NCBI RefSeq assembly: GCF_001597735.1
Contig: NZ_LUTS01000004.1
Location: 1 to 64,000 of the forward strand
Source: Neptuniibacter pectenicola
GTDB taxonomy: Bacteria; Pseudomonadota; Gammaproteobacteria; Pseudomonadales; Balneatricaceae
Direction of reading: 5' to 3'
DNA: 64,000 nt
The stretch's first letter is position 1, and each line of letters begins with the position of its first letter. Positions 56,609 to 64,000 of the stretch are shown here, one piece after another. A program made the translations under genes and the position numbers. The notes beneath the pieces are model-generated. The model saw only the letters and a list, made by a program, of their open reading frames with translations. It was not told where the DNA came from and made no database searches.

Positions 56609-56977
56609 ATGGCTATTGAGTCAATAGGAGCAGCCGCTGCTAATGTAATTCAGCCGACACAGCAGACTCAACAAACCGGAAGTCAGGTAGCTAAACCCCA
56701 GCCCGTTGAAGCACCGCAAAAGAATGAGCAGTTTCAGCAGACTCAAGAGGTTTCAGCAGAGAAGTTAGATGCGGCTATTAACCGTCTTAATGAGATGATG
56801 GAAAGTAGTCAGCGCTCTTTAAGTTTTTCCGTTGATAAAGCGTCAGATCAAGTTGTTGTTGAGGTACGTGACCTAACAACGGATAAAGTAATACGTCAGA
56901 TTCCAAATGAAGAAGCCTTAGCGTTTGCCGAATCATTGGATCGGATGATAGGATTCCTTTTTGACAAGAAAGCCTAA
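56609..56977 (+). CDS. flaG: flagellar protein FlaG
   Basis: 122 residues. A Gln/Pro/Thr-rich N-terminus and the conserved FlaG C-terminus (SLSFSVDKASDQVVVEVRDL...VIRQIPNEEALAFAE). FlaG affects filament length. It lies 107 bp after fliC and 47 bp before fliD, the usual fliC-flaG-fliD order. Confidence 0.93.
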   Translation: MAIESIGAAAANVIQPTQQTQQTGSQVAKPQPVEAPQKNEQFQQTQEVSAEKLDAAINRLNEMMESSQRSLSFSVDKASDQVVVEVRDLTTDKVIRQIPNEEALAFAESLDRMIGFLFDKKA

Positions 56978-57024
56978 ACGTTAAGGGCTTTCTTCCACCC
57001 ACTTAAAAACCAGAGGCAAAGGCC

Positions 57025-59142
57025 ATGAGTGATAGTATTATTAGCTCACTGGGAGCCGGTTCTGGTATCAATACCTCCAGCCTTGTTTCCCAGCTTGTAG
57101 ATATCGAGAAGGCTCCTAGAGAGGAGCGTTTAGATGCCACAGAAGAGAAACTGGAAGCGCAGATATCAGCGTACGGAACGTTACAGAGCAGTTTATCTGA
57201 GTTAGCCGCAGTACTTGATCCCCTATCGGATAACGACACCTTTAATGCGCGCACCGTTTCATTTCCTGATACCGATGTGATTACCCCTAACTCGGTCGAC
57301 CCCGGTGCCCAGACAGGTACCTATCAAATAGAGGTGGTCGAAGTCGCACAAGCACAGTCTTTAGCGACGGGTGCGTACTCAGATAAAGATCAGGCGTTGA
57401 ATGAATCCGGAACACTGACCATTAGTTTTGGGACATGGACTTATGATGAAGATGCCGACCCTGGTGCGGATGCCGATGCTGATCAAGACCCTTACTCTTT
57501 TGCGACCAACGATGAACGCGCTTCGCTAAACATTACCGTTGATGCTGGAGATTCTTTACAAGATATTGCCGATAAAATTAATGATGAAGATGCAGATGTT
57601 CAGGCATCGGTATTATTGGTTGATGGGCAGTATCAGCTGTTATTAACCGCCCCATCGGGCGCCGATAATGCGCTTCGAGTGACCAGCGATGATGCCACTA
57701 AAGGTGACACCACGGGGTTGAGCGTTTTTGAATTTAATGAAACTGAGTCATCACAAGTCACTGAAACTCAGCAGGCAAAAGATGCCGAACTAAAGGTAAA
57801 TGGCCTTAGTGTTTTCCGTGAAACAAACGAAATTGATGATGTGATTCAGGGGTTTAGCTTTTCATTAAATAAAGCTGAGCCGGGTAGTAGTTTTACGTTT
57901 ACCGTGAGTGAAGATACCTCTATAGCAGAACAAGCCATAAGAGATTTTGTTGAAGCGTATAACCTGTTTTATGAAACGGCACAAAATTTAACCGGCTATA
58001 GTACGGATGAGGATAACCAGACTGTAAAAGGTGACTTATCCACTGACGGTACAGCCAAAGCACTGCTTAATCAGATTCGATCAACAATCGGATCCTTAGT
58101 GCCAGGGATTGATGAAGGTTTTACTGCGTTAACGAATGTTGGCATACGTACCGAGCTCGATGGGACACTGTCTATTGATGAAGATGACTTTAGTCGCGCA
58201 ATGGATGAGAATTTTGACTTGGTTGAAACCCTATTTGCCACTAATACAGGGTCATCTAATGGTGAAGTGTCTGTTTCGGTTGGGAGTTATGCTTCTGGCA
58301 CCGTTCCAGGTAGCTACGATGTTGTTATAACCACGGATCCAGAAAAAGCATCGGTGAGCGCTGACGCGATGGCTGATGGCGGTGCAATTGGTTTTGACAG
58401 CGCAGCTGATACGGTTGCTATAGCCGATGCAAGTTTGTTGGATCTATCCTTTAAGGTGACGGTTGATGGTGTTAAGTCGGATACGATTACACTGACGGGT
58501 AGTTATACTAGCGCAGACGAAATTAGAGCGGATTTACAGTCATTGATAAACGGTGATAGTAATCTTAGCGGAGCTAACGTTGCAGTTGATGTAGCCTATG
58601 ATGAGGCGACTGATCAATTCTCTTTTACCTCTAGAAGTTATGGTATCGCGTCTAGCGTCGTTTTTGATGCGACGGATTTCGGTGCGGATATTGCGGAACT
58701 CGGATTTATTACACAGTCGGACAATGGTGTCGATGTTGTCGGTACTATTGACGGTGTGGCGGGGTTTGGTTCAGGTAATGTTTTATTGCCAGCGATCGAT
58801 TCCGACCCTTATGGGTTGAACTTTACGATCGGTGAAAATGCGGTTGCTGCGGGCACAACGACAATTGATTTTTCCCGTGGGTTTGCCGGAGAGCTTGATA
58901 AGCTTATCGCAAGTTTTCTGTCGTCCTCAGGGAGTATTCAGCTACGTGAAGACAATATTAATCAAGCCTTAGAAGACGTTGCTGATGATCGCATTGAATT
59001 AGATCGTAAAATGGAAACACTTGAGTTACGTTTATCGGCACAATTTTTAGCGATGGAACAAATTGTAAGTAGTTTTCAAAGTACAGGTAACCAATTAGAC
59101 GGTATACTTGATCGCTTACCATTTACCTCTACAAGTGGTTAA
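57025..59142 (+). CDS. fliD: flagellar hook-associated protein 2 (filament cap)
   Basis: 705 residues, larger than the ~470 of E. coli. Conserved N-terminal GSGINTSSLVSQLVDIE and C-terminal region with LEDVADDRIELDRKMETLELRLSAQFLAMEQIVSS. The middle is acidic (repeated Asp/Ala around 145-155) with extra domains, which explains the length. Forms the pentameric cap at the filament tip and guides flagellin folding. Followed by fliS. Confidence 0.95.
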   Translation: MSDSIISSLGAGSGINTSSLVSQLVDIEKAPREERLDATEEKLEAQISAYGTLQSSLSELAAVLDPLSDNDTFNARTVSFPDTDVITPNSVDPGAQTGTYQIEVVEVAQAQSLATGAYSDKDQALNESGTLTISFGTWTYDEDADPGADADADQDPYSFATNDERASLNITVDAGDSLQDIADKINDEDADVQASVLLVDGQYQLLLTAPSGADNALRVTSDDATKGDTTGLSVFEFNETESSQVTETQQAKDAELKVNGLSVFRETNEIDDVIQGFSFSLNKAEPGSSFTFTVSEDTSIAEQAIRDFVEAYNLFYETAQNLTGYSTDEDNQTVKGDLSTDGTAKALLNQIRSTIGSLVPGIDEGFTALTNVGIRTELDGTLSIDEDDFSRAMDENFDLVETLFATNTGSSNGEVSVSVGSYASGTVPGSYDVVITTDPEKASVSADAMADGGAIGFDSAADTVAIADASLLDLSFKVTVDGVKSDTITLTGSYTSADEIRADLQSLINGDSNLSGANVAVDVAYDEATDQFSFTSRSYGIASSVVFDATDFGADIAELGFITQSDNGVDVVGTIDGVAGFGSGNVLLPAIDSDPYGLNFTIGENAVAAGTTTIDFSRGFAGELDKLIASFLSSSGSIQLREDNINQALEDVADDRIELDRKMETLELRLSAQFLAMEQIVSSFQSTGNQLDGILDRLPFTSTSG

Positions 59143-59197
59143 CACGCGTTTATTGTTAAGCACGTTTTTAGAATATTTTATTAGATAGGTAGGTTTT

Positions 59198-59596
59198 ATG
59201 AGCGTCAATTTAAACGCCCTAAAAGAGTATAAAAGTGTGGATCTTAGGGCAACCGTAGAAACAGCGAGCCCACATAAACTTATTTCCATGTTGCTAGAAG
59301 GCGCATTAACTTCTTTAGCTAAAGCGAAAGGCTCTATCGAACGTCAACAGATTGAAGAGCGAACTACGCACCTTAATAAAGCGTCAGATATTATTGTTGG
59401 CCTGAAAGGCTCGCTAGACCTTGAACAGGGTGGCGAGGTTGCGCTTAACCTTGATGAGCTTTACAACTATATGATACGTCAGATAGTGCTTGCGAATCGT
59501 GAAAATAGCGCTGATAAGGTTCAAGAAGTTATGAGCTTGATTCTAGAGATAAGACAGGGCTGGTCGAGTATGCCGGTTGAGCTTCAGAACGATTAA
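59198..59596 (+). CDS. fliS: flagellin chaperone FliS
   Basis: 132 residues, all-helical. Family start: LNALKEYKSVDLRATVETASPHKLISMLLEGAL. Binds the flagellin C-terminus in the cytosol and delivers it to the export gate. 55 bp after fliD. fliT, normally next, is instead upstream of fliC. Confidence 0.95.
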   Translation: MSVNLNALKEYKSVDLRATVETASPHKLISMLLEGALTSLAKAKGSIERQQIEERTTHLNKASDIIVGLKGSLDLEQGGEVALNLDELYNYMIRQIVLANRENSADKVQEVMSLILEIRQGWSSMPVELQND

Positions 59597-59625
59597 TTTT
59601 CAGTTTGTAACATGATGTGTAGTAA

Positions 59626-61410
59626 TTGCCTGTGAATCAGAAAAATGATCTTGTAAAGAAGGCTCTCGCGCTTGGGGTTTCAAGTTACCAGAGTGCAAAT
59701 TTCCCGCAGGCAAAATCGTTATTTCAAAAAGTACTTCAGCTTGATGATAATAATTTTTATGCACTTCACTTCCTCGGCATCATTCTTCTTCAAGAGCATA
59801 ATTATAAAATAGCGCATCTACTGTTGGTAAAAGCCCAGAGCTTGAAACCAAAGGATGCCGAGGTTGCTCACCACTTAGGTTTAGCATTTAAAGGCCTAGG
59901 TGATGCAAATAAAGCGAGTTATTGCTTTGCCAAAGCGGTGAAGTTGCAGCCCTCTTTAGCGGTAGCGCATCTAGGTTATGCGGATGTCGTATCGAGTATG
60001 GGGCGATATGAAGAGGCGATTAAGGCTTATCTCGCGGCCTTAAAACACGATTCAACGCTTATTAAGGCCCATAATAACCTCGGTACTGTCTACCGCAAAA
60101 AGGCGGACTTGGCTTCAGCAATAGCCTTTTACAAATCTGCATTAGTCTTAGATTCTTCGCGACTGGATATTCATAGTAATTTACTCATGTGTATGGCTTC
60201 TAGCGATGGTGTTTCTCCGAGTGAGTACTTGAAGGAAGCGCTTTGTTATGGCACTCAAGCACAGAAAACAGCGGATTCTTATACTGATTGGCCTTTATTG
60301 GATAAGTCGTCGGGTAAAACATTAAATGTGGGCTTTGTCTCAGGCGATCTTCGTAATCATCCGGTGGCAGCGTTTATTGAAAGCTTTATTGGCTGTTTTG
60401 ATGACGGAAAAATATCTCTTACTGCTTTTTCAACAACATCTCAAGTTGATAAGGTTAGTGAGAGGCTTAAAGGCTATTTCAAGGATTGGCATTGCATAGA
60501 AGCATTAACGGATAAGGACGCAGCTACGCTTATCTATCAAAGTAAGGTGGATATTCTTATTGATCTATCGGGTCATACGGCTGGAAATCGGTTGTCTCTT
60601 TTTGCTTGGAAGCCCGCGCCAATACAGGTGAGTTGGATTGGCTATTTTGCCAGTACAGGGGTGTCCGAAATAGACTATATACTTACAAGTAACGCGCTAT
60701 CTCCTCCAGAATATGAGTCGCATTATATTGAGCAGCAGTGGCATATTGATTCTGCTGGTTGCTTGAAGGTTCCTAGTGTTGATGTAGTGGTTGAGTCATT
60801 GCCTGCACTGAAGAACGGTTATGTAACGTTTGGTAGCTTTCATAGTTTGGCTAAACTCTCAGATGCGGTTATTGAAACATGGTGCGAAATTTTACACAGA
60901 GTACCTAATTCAAAGCTGTTTTTTAAATGTAAAGAATTAGTTGATAGTGCTTTTAGAGAGCGCTTAATTGCGAAATGTGAAGGCTTTGGTATTGACGGTA
61001 ATCGTTTGCTTTTAGAGGAAGCATCTCCGCTACCTGAGTATTTCGAAGCATATAATTCTATCGATATTGGTTTGGATCCATTTCCTTATAACTCGGGTAC
61101 TGTCAGCTACCATAGTTTGTGGATGGGTGTGCCTTATATTGCCTTGAAAGGGGATAGAATTTTGTCTCGGATAGGTTTTGCAAACCTTTCTCAAGTTGGG
61201 TTGGGGGCCTTGGTTGCTAATGACCGTGAGGGCTATGTGGAGCGTGCAGTTCAGTTCGCATCAAATATTGAAGAGCTTGCCTCTATAAGGGCTGGCTTGC
61301 GTGAAAAAGCGGTTCGTTCTGGGCTGTTTGATGGTCTAAAAATAGCCAATGAACTCGAGCATGTCTTCAGGGATATGTGGCAATGTCATTTACAGAAAGA
61401 TAATAAATGA
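59626..61410 (+). CDS. TPR/SPINDLY-type O-GlcNAc-transferase-like glycosyltransferase
   Basis: 594 residues if TTG 59626 is the start; GTG 59632 is possible, no clear ribosome-binding site. N-terminal ~190 residues are five or so TPRs (ALHFLGIILLQEHNYKIAH, AHNNLGTVYRKKADLASAI). The C-terminal GT41 domain shows VGFVSGDLRNHPVA, DLSGHTAGN with the probable catalytic His, QVSWIGYFASTG, FGSFHSLAKL and DPFPYNSGTVSYHSLWMGVP. It adds sugars to Ser/Thr. Right after fliS and overlapping rmlB by 4 bp, it probably glycosylates flagellin. Confidence 0.85.
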   Translation: MPVNQKNDLVKKALALGVSSYQSANFPQAKSLFQKVLQLDDNNFYALHFLGIILLQEHNYKIAHLLLVKAQSLKPKDAEVAHHLGLAFKGLGDANKASYCFAKAVKLQPSLAVAHLGYADVVSSMGRYEEAIKAYLAALKHDSTLIKAHNNLGTVYRKKADLASAIAFYKSALVLDSSRLDIHSNLLMCMASSDGVSPSEYLKEALCYGTQAQKTADSYTDWPLLDKSSGKTLNVGFVSGDLRNHPVAAFIESFIGCFDDGKISLTAFSTTSQVDKVSERLKGYFKDWHCIEALTDKDAATLIYQSKVDILIDLSGHTAGNRLSLFAWKPAPIQVSWIGYFASTGVSEIDYILTSNALSPPEYESHYIEQQWHIDSAGCLKVPSVDVVVESLPALKNGYVTFGSFHSLAKLSDAVIETWCEILHRVPNSKLFFKCKELVDSAFRERLIAKCEGFGIDGNRLLLEEASPLPEYFEAYNSIDIGLDPFPYNSGTVSYHSLWMGVPYIALKGDRILSRIGFANLSQVGLGALVANDREGYVERAVQFASNIEELASIRAGLREKAVRSGLFDGLKIANELEHVFRDMWQCHLQKDNK

Positions 61411-62414
61411 AGATACTTGTGACAGGTGGTTCAGGCTTCATTGGTTCTGCATTTATTCGTTATTTAATGATGCAAACCCAGCATGTTGTAATTAATGTAG
61501 ACAAATTAACTTATGCTGCTAATAGTGCTTGTTCAGTTTATGAAGCTAATCTTCAACGTTATCGCTTTTATCAGGCAGATTTGACTAACCTCTCAATCAT
61601 CACGCAGGTCATTGAGTCAGAAGCACCTGATCTGATTATTAATTTTGCCGCAGAAACTCATGTTGATAGATCTATTCATGGTCCTAATGCTTTTTTTCAG
61701 TCCAATATCGTAGGGACATATAATCTATTGCAGGCTGCTTTAGCCTACTGGCAAAGCTTATCAGTCACCAAACAGGCTAGCTTTCGGTTCCATCAAGTTT
61801 CAACTGATGAAGTCTACGGTGAGTTGATTAATGAGTTTGATCCCCCATTTACGGAGTTATCACCGATTAAACCAAGCTCTCCTTATTCCGCTTCTAAAGC
61901 AAGTGCGGATAATTTAGTACAGGCTTGGGGAAAGACGTATGCTATGCCTACTTTAATTACACGTTCATCTAATAATTACGGCCCATGGCAATATATGGAG
62001 AAGCTTATTCCCGTTGTTATTAACTGCATAGTAAAGCAAGAGCCTATTCCTATTTATGGAAAAGGAGACCAGCAACGTAATTGGTTACATGTGGATGATC
62101 ATGTCAGTGCGCTTTATTGCGTGCTTACACAAGGCGATGTGGGACAAATTTATAATATAGGTTCAGAGGATGAACTGAAGAACATAGACCTTGTAAAACG
62201 CGTGTGTCGAATATCTGCATCACTGTTGAAGGCAGAGATCGACGATGTCCTTAAATTAATTACACATGTTGATGATCGCCAAGGGCATGATTTCCGTTAT
62301 GCTTTGTCCAGTGAAAAAATAAAAAATGCGTTAGGCTGGGAGCCCACCATTAGTTTTGATGCAGGCCTTGCTCAAACCATTGAGTGGTATCTTGCATATT
62401 ATGATGAGCGATAA
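61407..62414 (+). CDS. rfbB: dTDP-glucose 4,6-dehydratase
   Basis: 335 residues of the extended SDR family: ILVTGGSGFIGSAF (NAD site), AAETHVDRSIHGP, STDEVYGEL, catalytic Tyr/Lys in YSASKASAD and RSSNNYGPWQYMEKLIP. Converts dTDP-glucose to dTDP-4-keto-6-deoxyglucose. Overlaps the glycosyltransferase by 4 bp and precedes rfbA. Confidence 0.95.
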   Translation: MKILVTGGSGFIGSAFIRYLMMQTQHVVINVDKLTYAANSACSVYEANLQRYRFYQADLTNLSIITQVIESEAPDLIINFAAETHVDRSIHGPNAFFQSNIVGTYNLLQAALAYWQSLSVTKQASFRFHQVSTDEVYGELINEFDPPFTELSPIKPSSPYSASKASADNLVQAWGKTYAMPTLITRSSNNYGPWQYMEKLIPVVINCIVKQEPIPIYGKGDQQRNWLHVDDHVSALYCVLTQGDVGQIYNIGSEDELKNIDLVKRVCRISASLLKAEIDDVLKLITHVDDRQGHDFRYALSSEKIKNALGWEPTISFDAGLAQTIEWYLAYYDER

Positions 62415-62440
62415 GGCTTAGTGCCACAAAGGGTCTAGTT

Positions 62441-63322
62441 ATGAAGGCTATTTTATTGGCAGGGGGGTTAGGATCGCGTTTATTTCCTGCAACTAAAAAT
62501 ATATCAAAGCAGTTACTACCCATCTATGATAAACCGATGGTTTATTACCCGCTATCGTTGCTCATGTTGGCGGAAATTCGCGACGTTCTTATTATTACCT
62601 CACCTGAGGATAAGCATAGTTTTGTGAGTATGCTTGGCGATGGTAGTCATTTAGGTATGCGATTGGAATATGCGGTTCAAGAAACCCCAAACGGTATAGC
62701 TAAAGCCTTTGAGATCGGAGCCGATTTTATAGGCAATAGTAATGTATGCTTAGTGCTAGGCGATAATTTATTTTATGGTCATACGCTCAAGCCTTTAATG
62801 CTGCAAGCTAAAACTGTTCAGCATGGCGCGACTGTATTTGGTTATAAAGTACCAGATCCAGAAAGGTATGGGGTTGTGGCATTTGATCAGTCCTGTAATG
62901 CAGTGTCGATTGAGGAAAAGCCGATTGATCCTAAATCAAACTTTGCAGTGACGGGGTTATATTTTTACGATCAAAATGTTGTCAGTATTGCTCAACAAAT
63001 AAGCCCTTCTGCTCGAGGGGAATATGAAATAACGTCTATTAATCAAGCTTACTTACAGGCAGGTGCATTACGAGTAGAGTTATTAGGCGACGATGTGTCT
63101 TGGTTTGATGCGGGTACCCATGAAAGTTTACTCGCGGCAACTAATTTTGTGGCAGACGAACAGCGTGATGAATGTAAAATCATAGCAAGCCTTGAAACGA
63201 TAGCTTTCCAAAATAATTGGATAACAAGAGGTGACTTGCTATCCCTTGCTGATAGTTATCCCCAGAGTACTTATAGTCAGTACCTCAAAGAAATTGCCTT
63301 GAATGAAATATCAGTATTATAA
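62441..63322 (+). CDS. rfbA: glucose-1-phosphate thymidylyltransferase
   Basis: 293 residues. LAGGLGSRLFPATKNISKQLLPIYDKPMVYYPLS at the N-terminus is the nucleotidyltransferase signature; GDNLFYG and SIEEKP follow. Makes dTDP-glucose, the substrate of the preceding gene's product. No rfbC or rfbD is next to it, so rhamnose is not the evident product. Its end overlaps the following aminotransferase by 20 bp. Confidence 0.95.
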   Translation: MKAILLAGGLGSRLFPATKNISKQLLPIYDKPMVYYPLSLLMLAEIRDVLIITSPEDKHSFVSMLGDGSHLGMRLEYAVQETPNGIAKAFEIGADFIGNSNVCLVLGDNLFYGHTLKPLMLQAKTVQHGATVFGYKVPDPERYGVVAFDQSCNAVSIEEKPIDPKSNFAVTGLYFYDQNVVSIAQQISPSARGEYEITSINQAYLQAGALRVELLGDDVSWFDAGTHESLLAATNFVADEQRDECKIIASLETIAFQNNWITRGDLLSLADSYPQSTYSQYLKEIALNEISVL

Positions 63323-64000
63323 GCCTGCGATTCTTAATCACACGAAGCTTATTCAATATATTGAAGGCATCAACGATCGTCGATGTTTTACTAATAACGG
63401 CCCGCTTGTTCGAGAATTAAAAGAGCGCCTCGAAGCATACTTAGGTGTAAAAAATCTATTACTTGTTTCAAGTGGGACGGTTGCATTACAGGTCGCTTAT
63501 AAAGCGTTAGGGTTAAAAGGTAAGATTATTACAACGCCTCTTAGCTTTGTTGCAACAGCTAGCGCATATAAATGGCTGAATCAAAACCTTTGTTTTGCCG
63601 ATATAGATCTAGATACGCTTAATCTAGATCCTAGCGGTGTTACCAAGCATACCTTTCTTAGCTGTGATGATGCTGTTGTTGCCACTCACTTGTACGGTAA
63701 CCCTTGTGATATTGCTTCTTTTAAGCGACTTTCTCTGCGTTTTGAGAATAAAACCATTTATGATGCTTCTCATGCGTTTGCAACACGTTATGGCGGGAAA
63801 AGTGTGCTATCTGAAGGCGATGCTTCAGTGATTAGTTTTCATGCCACAAAGCTCTTTCATACCATTGAAGGTGGGGGAATTGTTTTTGCATCCAATGAAG
63901 ATTACAAACGTGCCGAAAAGATGGTTAATTTTGGTTTTGACCATCAAGGTCAGGTAATGGAGGTTGGCATTAATGCAAAAATGAGTGAGCTCCATGCTGC
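63303..64000 (+). CDS. vioA: DegT/DnrJ/EryC1 aminotransferase, VioA-like (partial)
   Basis: 233 residues visible, C-terminus outside the window. The frame starts at ATG 63303 inside the end of rfbA and stays open to 64000. TNNGPLVRELKERLEAYLG and VSSGTVALQVAYKAL, IITTPLSFVATASAYKW, CFADIDLDTLNLDP match the sugar aminotransferases; the PLP Lys is in FHATKLFHTIEGGG. The pattern is close to VioA as I recall it, which makes dTDP-4-amino-4,6-dideoxyglucose from the dTDP-4-keto sugar. 3-amino-sugar enzymes cannot be excluded without the rest. Confidence 0.8.
   Translation, partial: MKYQYYKPAILNHTKLIQYIEGINDRRCFTNNGPLVRELKERLEAYLGVKNLLLVSSGTVALQVAYKALGLKGKIITTPLSFVATASAYKWLNQNLCFADIDLDTLNLDPSGVTKHTFLSCDDAVVATHLYGNPCDIASFKRLSLRFENKTIYDASHAFATRYGGKSVLSEGDASVISFHATKLFHTIEGGGIVFASNEDYKRAEKMVNFGFDHQGQVMEVGINAKMSELHA

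Overview
The window looks like chromosome of a marine gammaproteobacterium, probably Oceanospirillales/Oceanospirillaceae-like. That is inferred from gene order and protein families; no database search was made. The core order hemA-prfA-prmC-moeB, with a TPR lipoprotein, lolB, tRNA-Gln, prs, rplY, pth and ychF on the other strand, and a serB/fimX pair, matches the order I recall from Pseudomonas. The window opens at the 3' end of a 5S rRNA, the tail of an rrn operon.

Layout. 1-7450: end of rrn, two small membrane-anchored proteins, then a leftward operon of TonB-dependent receptor, periplasmic ABC_sub_bind-type protein and hybrid sensor kinase. 7756-20431: a 12.7-kb genomic island in the 3' end of tRNA-Leu(CAA), bounded by an 18-bp direct repeat. 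It carries a tyrosine integrase, a serine recombinase, a methyltransferase remnant, and a type I restriction operon whose hsdM is fused to a half-hsdS and which holds a PrrC-like anticodon-nuclease gene between hsdMS and hsdR. A GIY-YIG-like protein, a second serine recombinase and a TIR-domain protein follow. 20639-26078: queA-tgt-yajC-secD-secF. 26213-32374: rnr, serB and a fimX-like gene. 32529-36631: four tRNAs (Gln, Gln, Met, Gln), ychF, pth, rplY and prs. 36757-43409: lolB, TPR lipoprotein, hemA, prfA, prmC and moeB. The MEP-pathway kinase gene ispE, expected between lolB and tRNA-Gln, is absent. 43505-54138: accessory metabolic and stress genes, including an AEC carrier, sixA, a CoA-transferase under an apparent sigma-54 promoter beside its likely activator, a Fur-box-linked ferritin operon, and a YCF48-like/RND pair. 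54199-64000: a flagellar filament locus (fliT-like, fliC, flaG, fliD, fliS), then a TPR/SPINDLY-type glycosyltransferase, rmlB, rmlA and a VioA-like aminotransferase cut by the window edge.

How they work together. The island is a compact defence cargo: restriction, a tRNA-cutting back-up predicted to fire when restriction is inhibited, and a TIR effector. The flagellar end reads as filament assembly coupled to synthesis and transfer of a dTDP-4-amino-4,6-dideoxyglucose (viosamine)-type sugar. The receptor/binding-protein/kinase operon at 1137-6829 looks like a cell-envelope signalling chain. The strongest regulatory reads are a Fur box (16/19 match), a sigma-54 promoter with paired upstream repeats, and two sigma-28 promoters before fliC.
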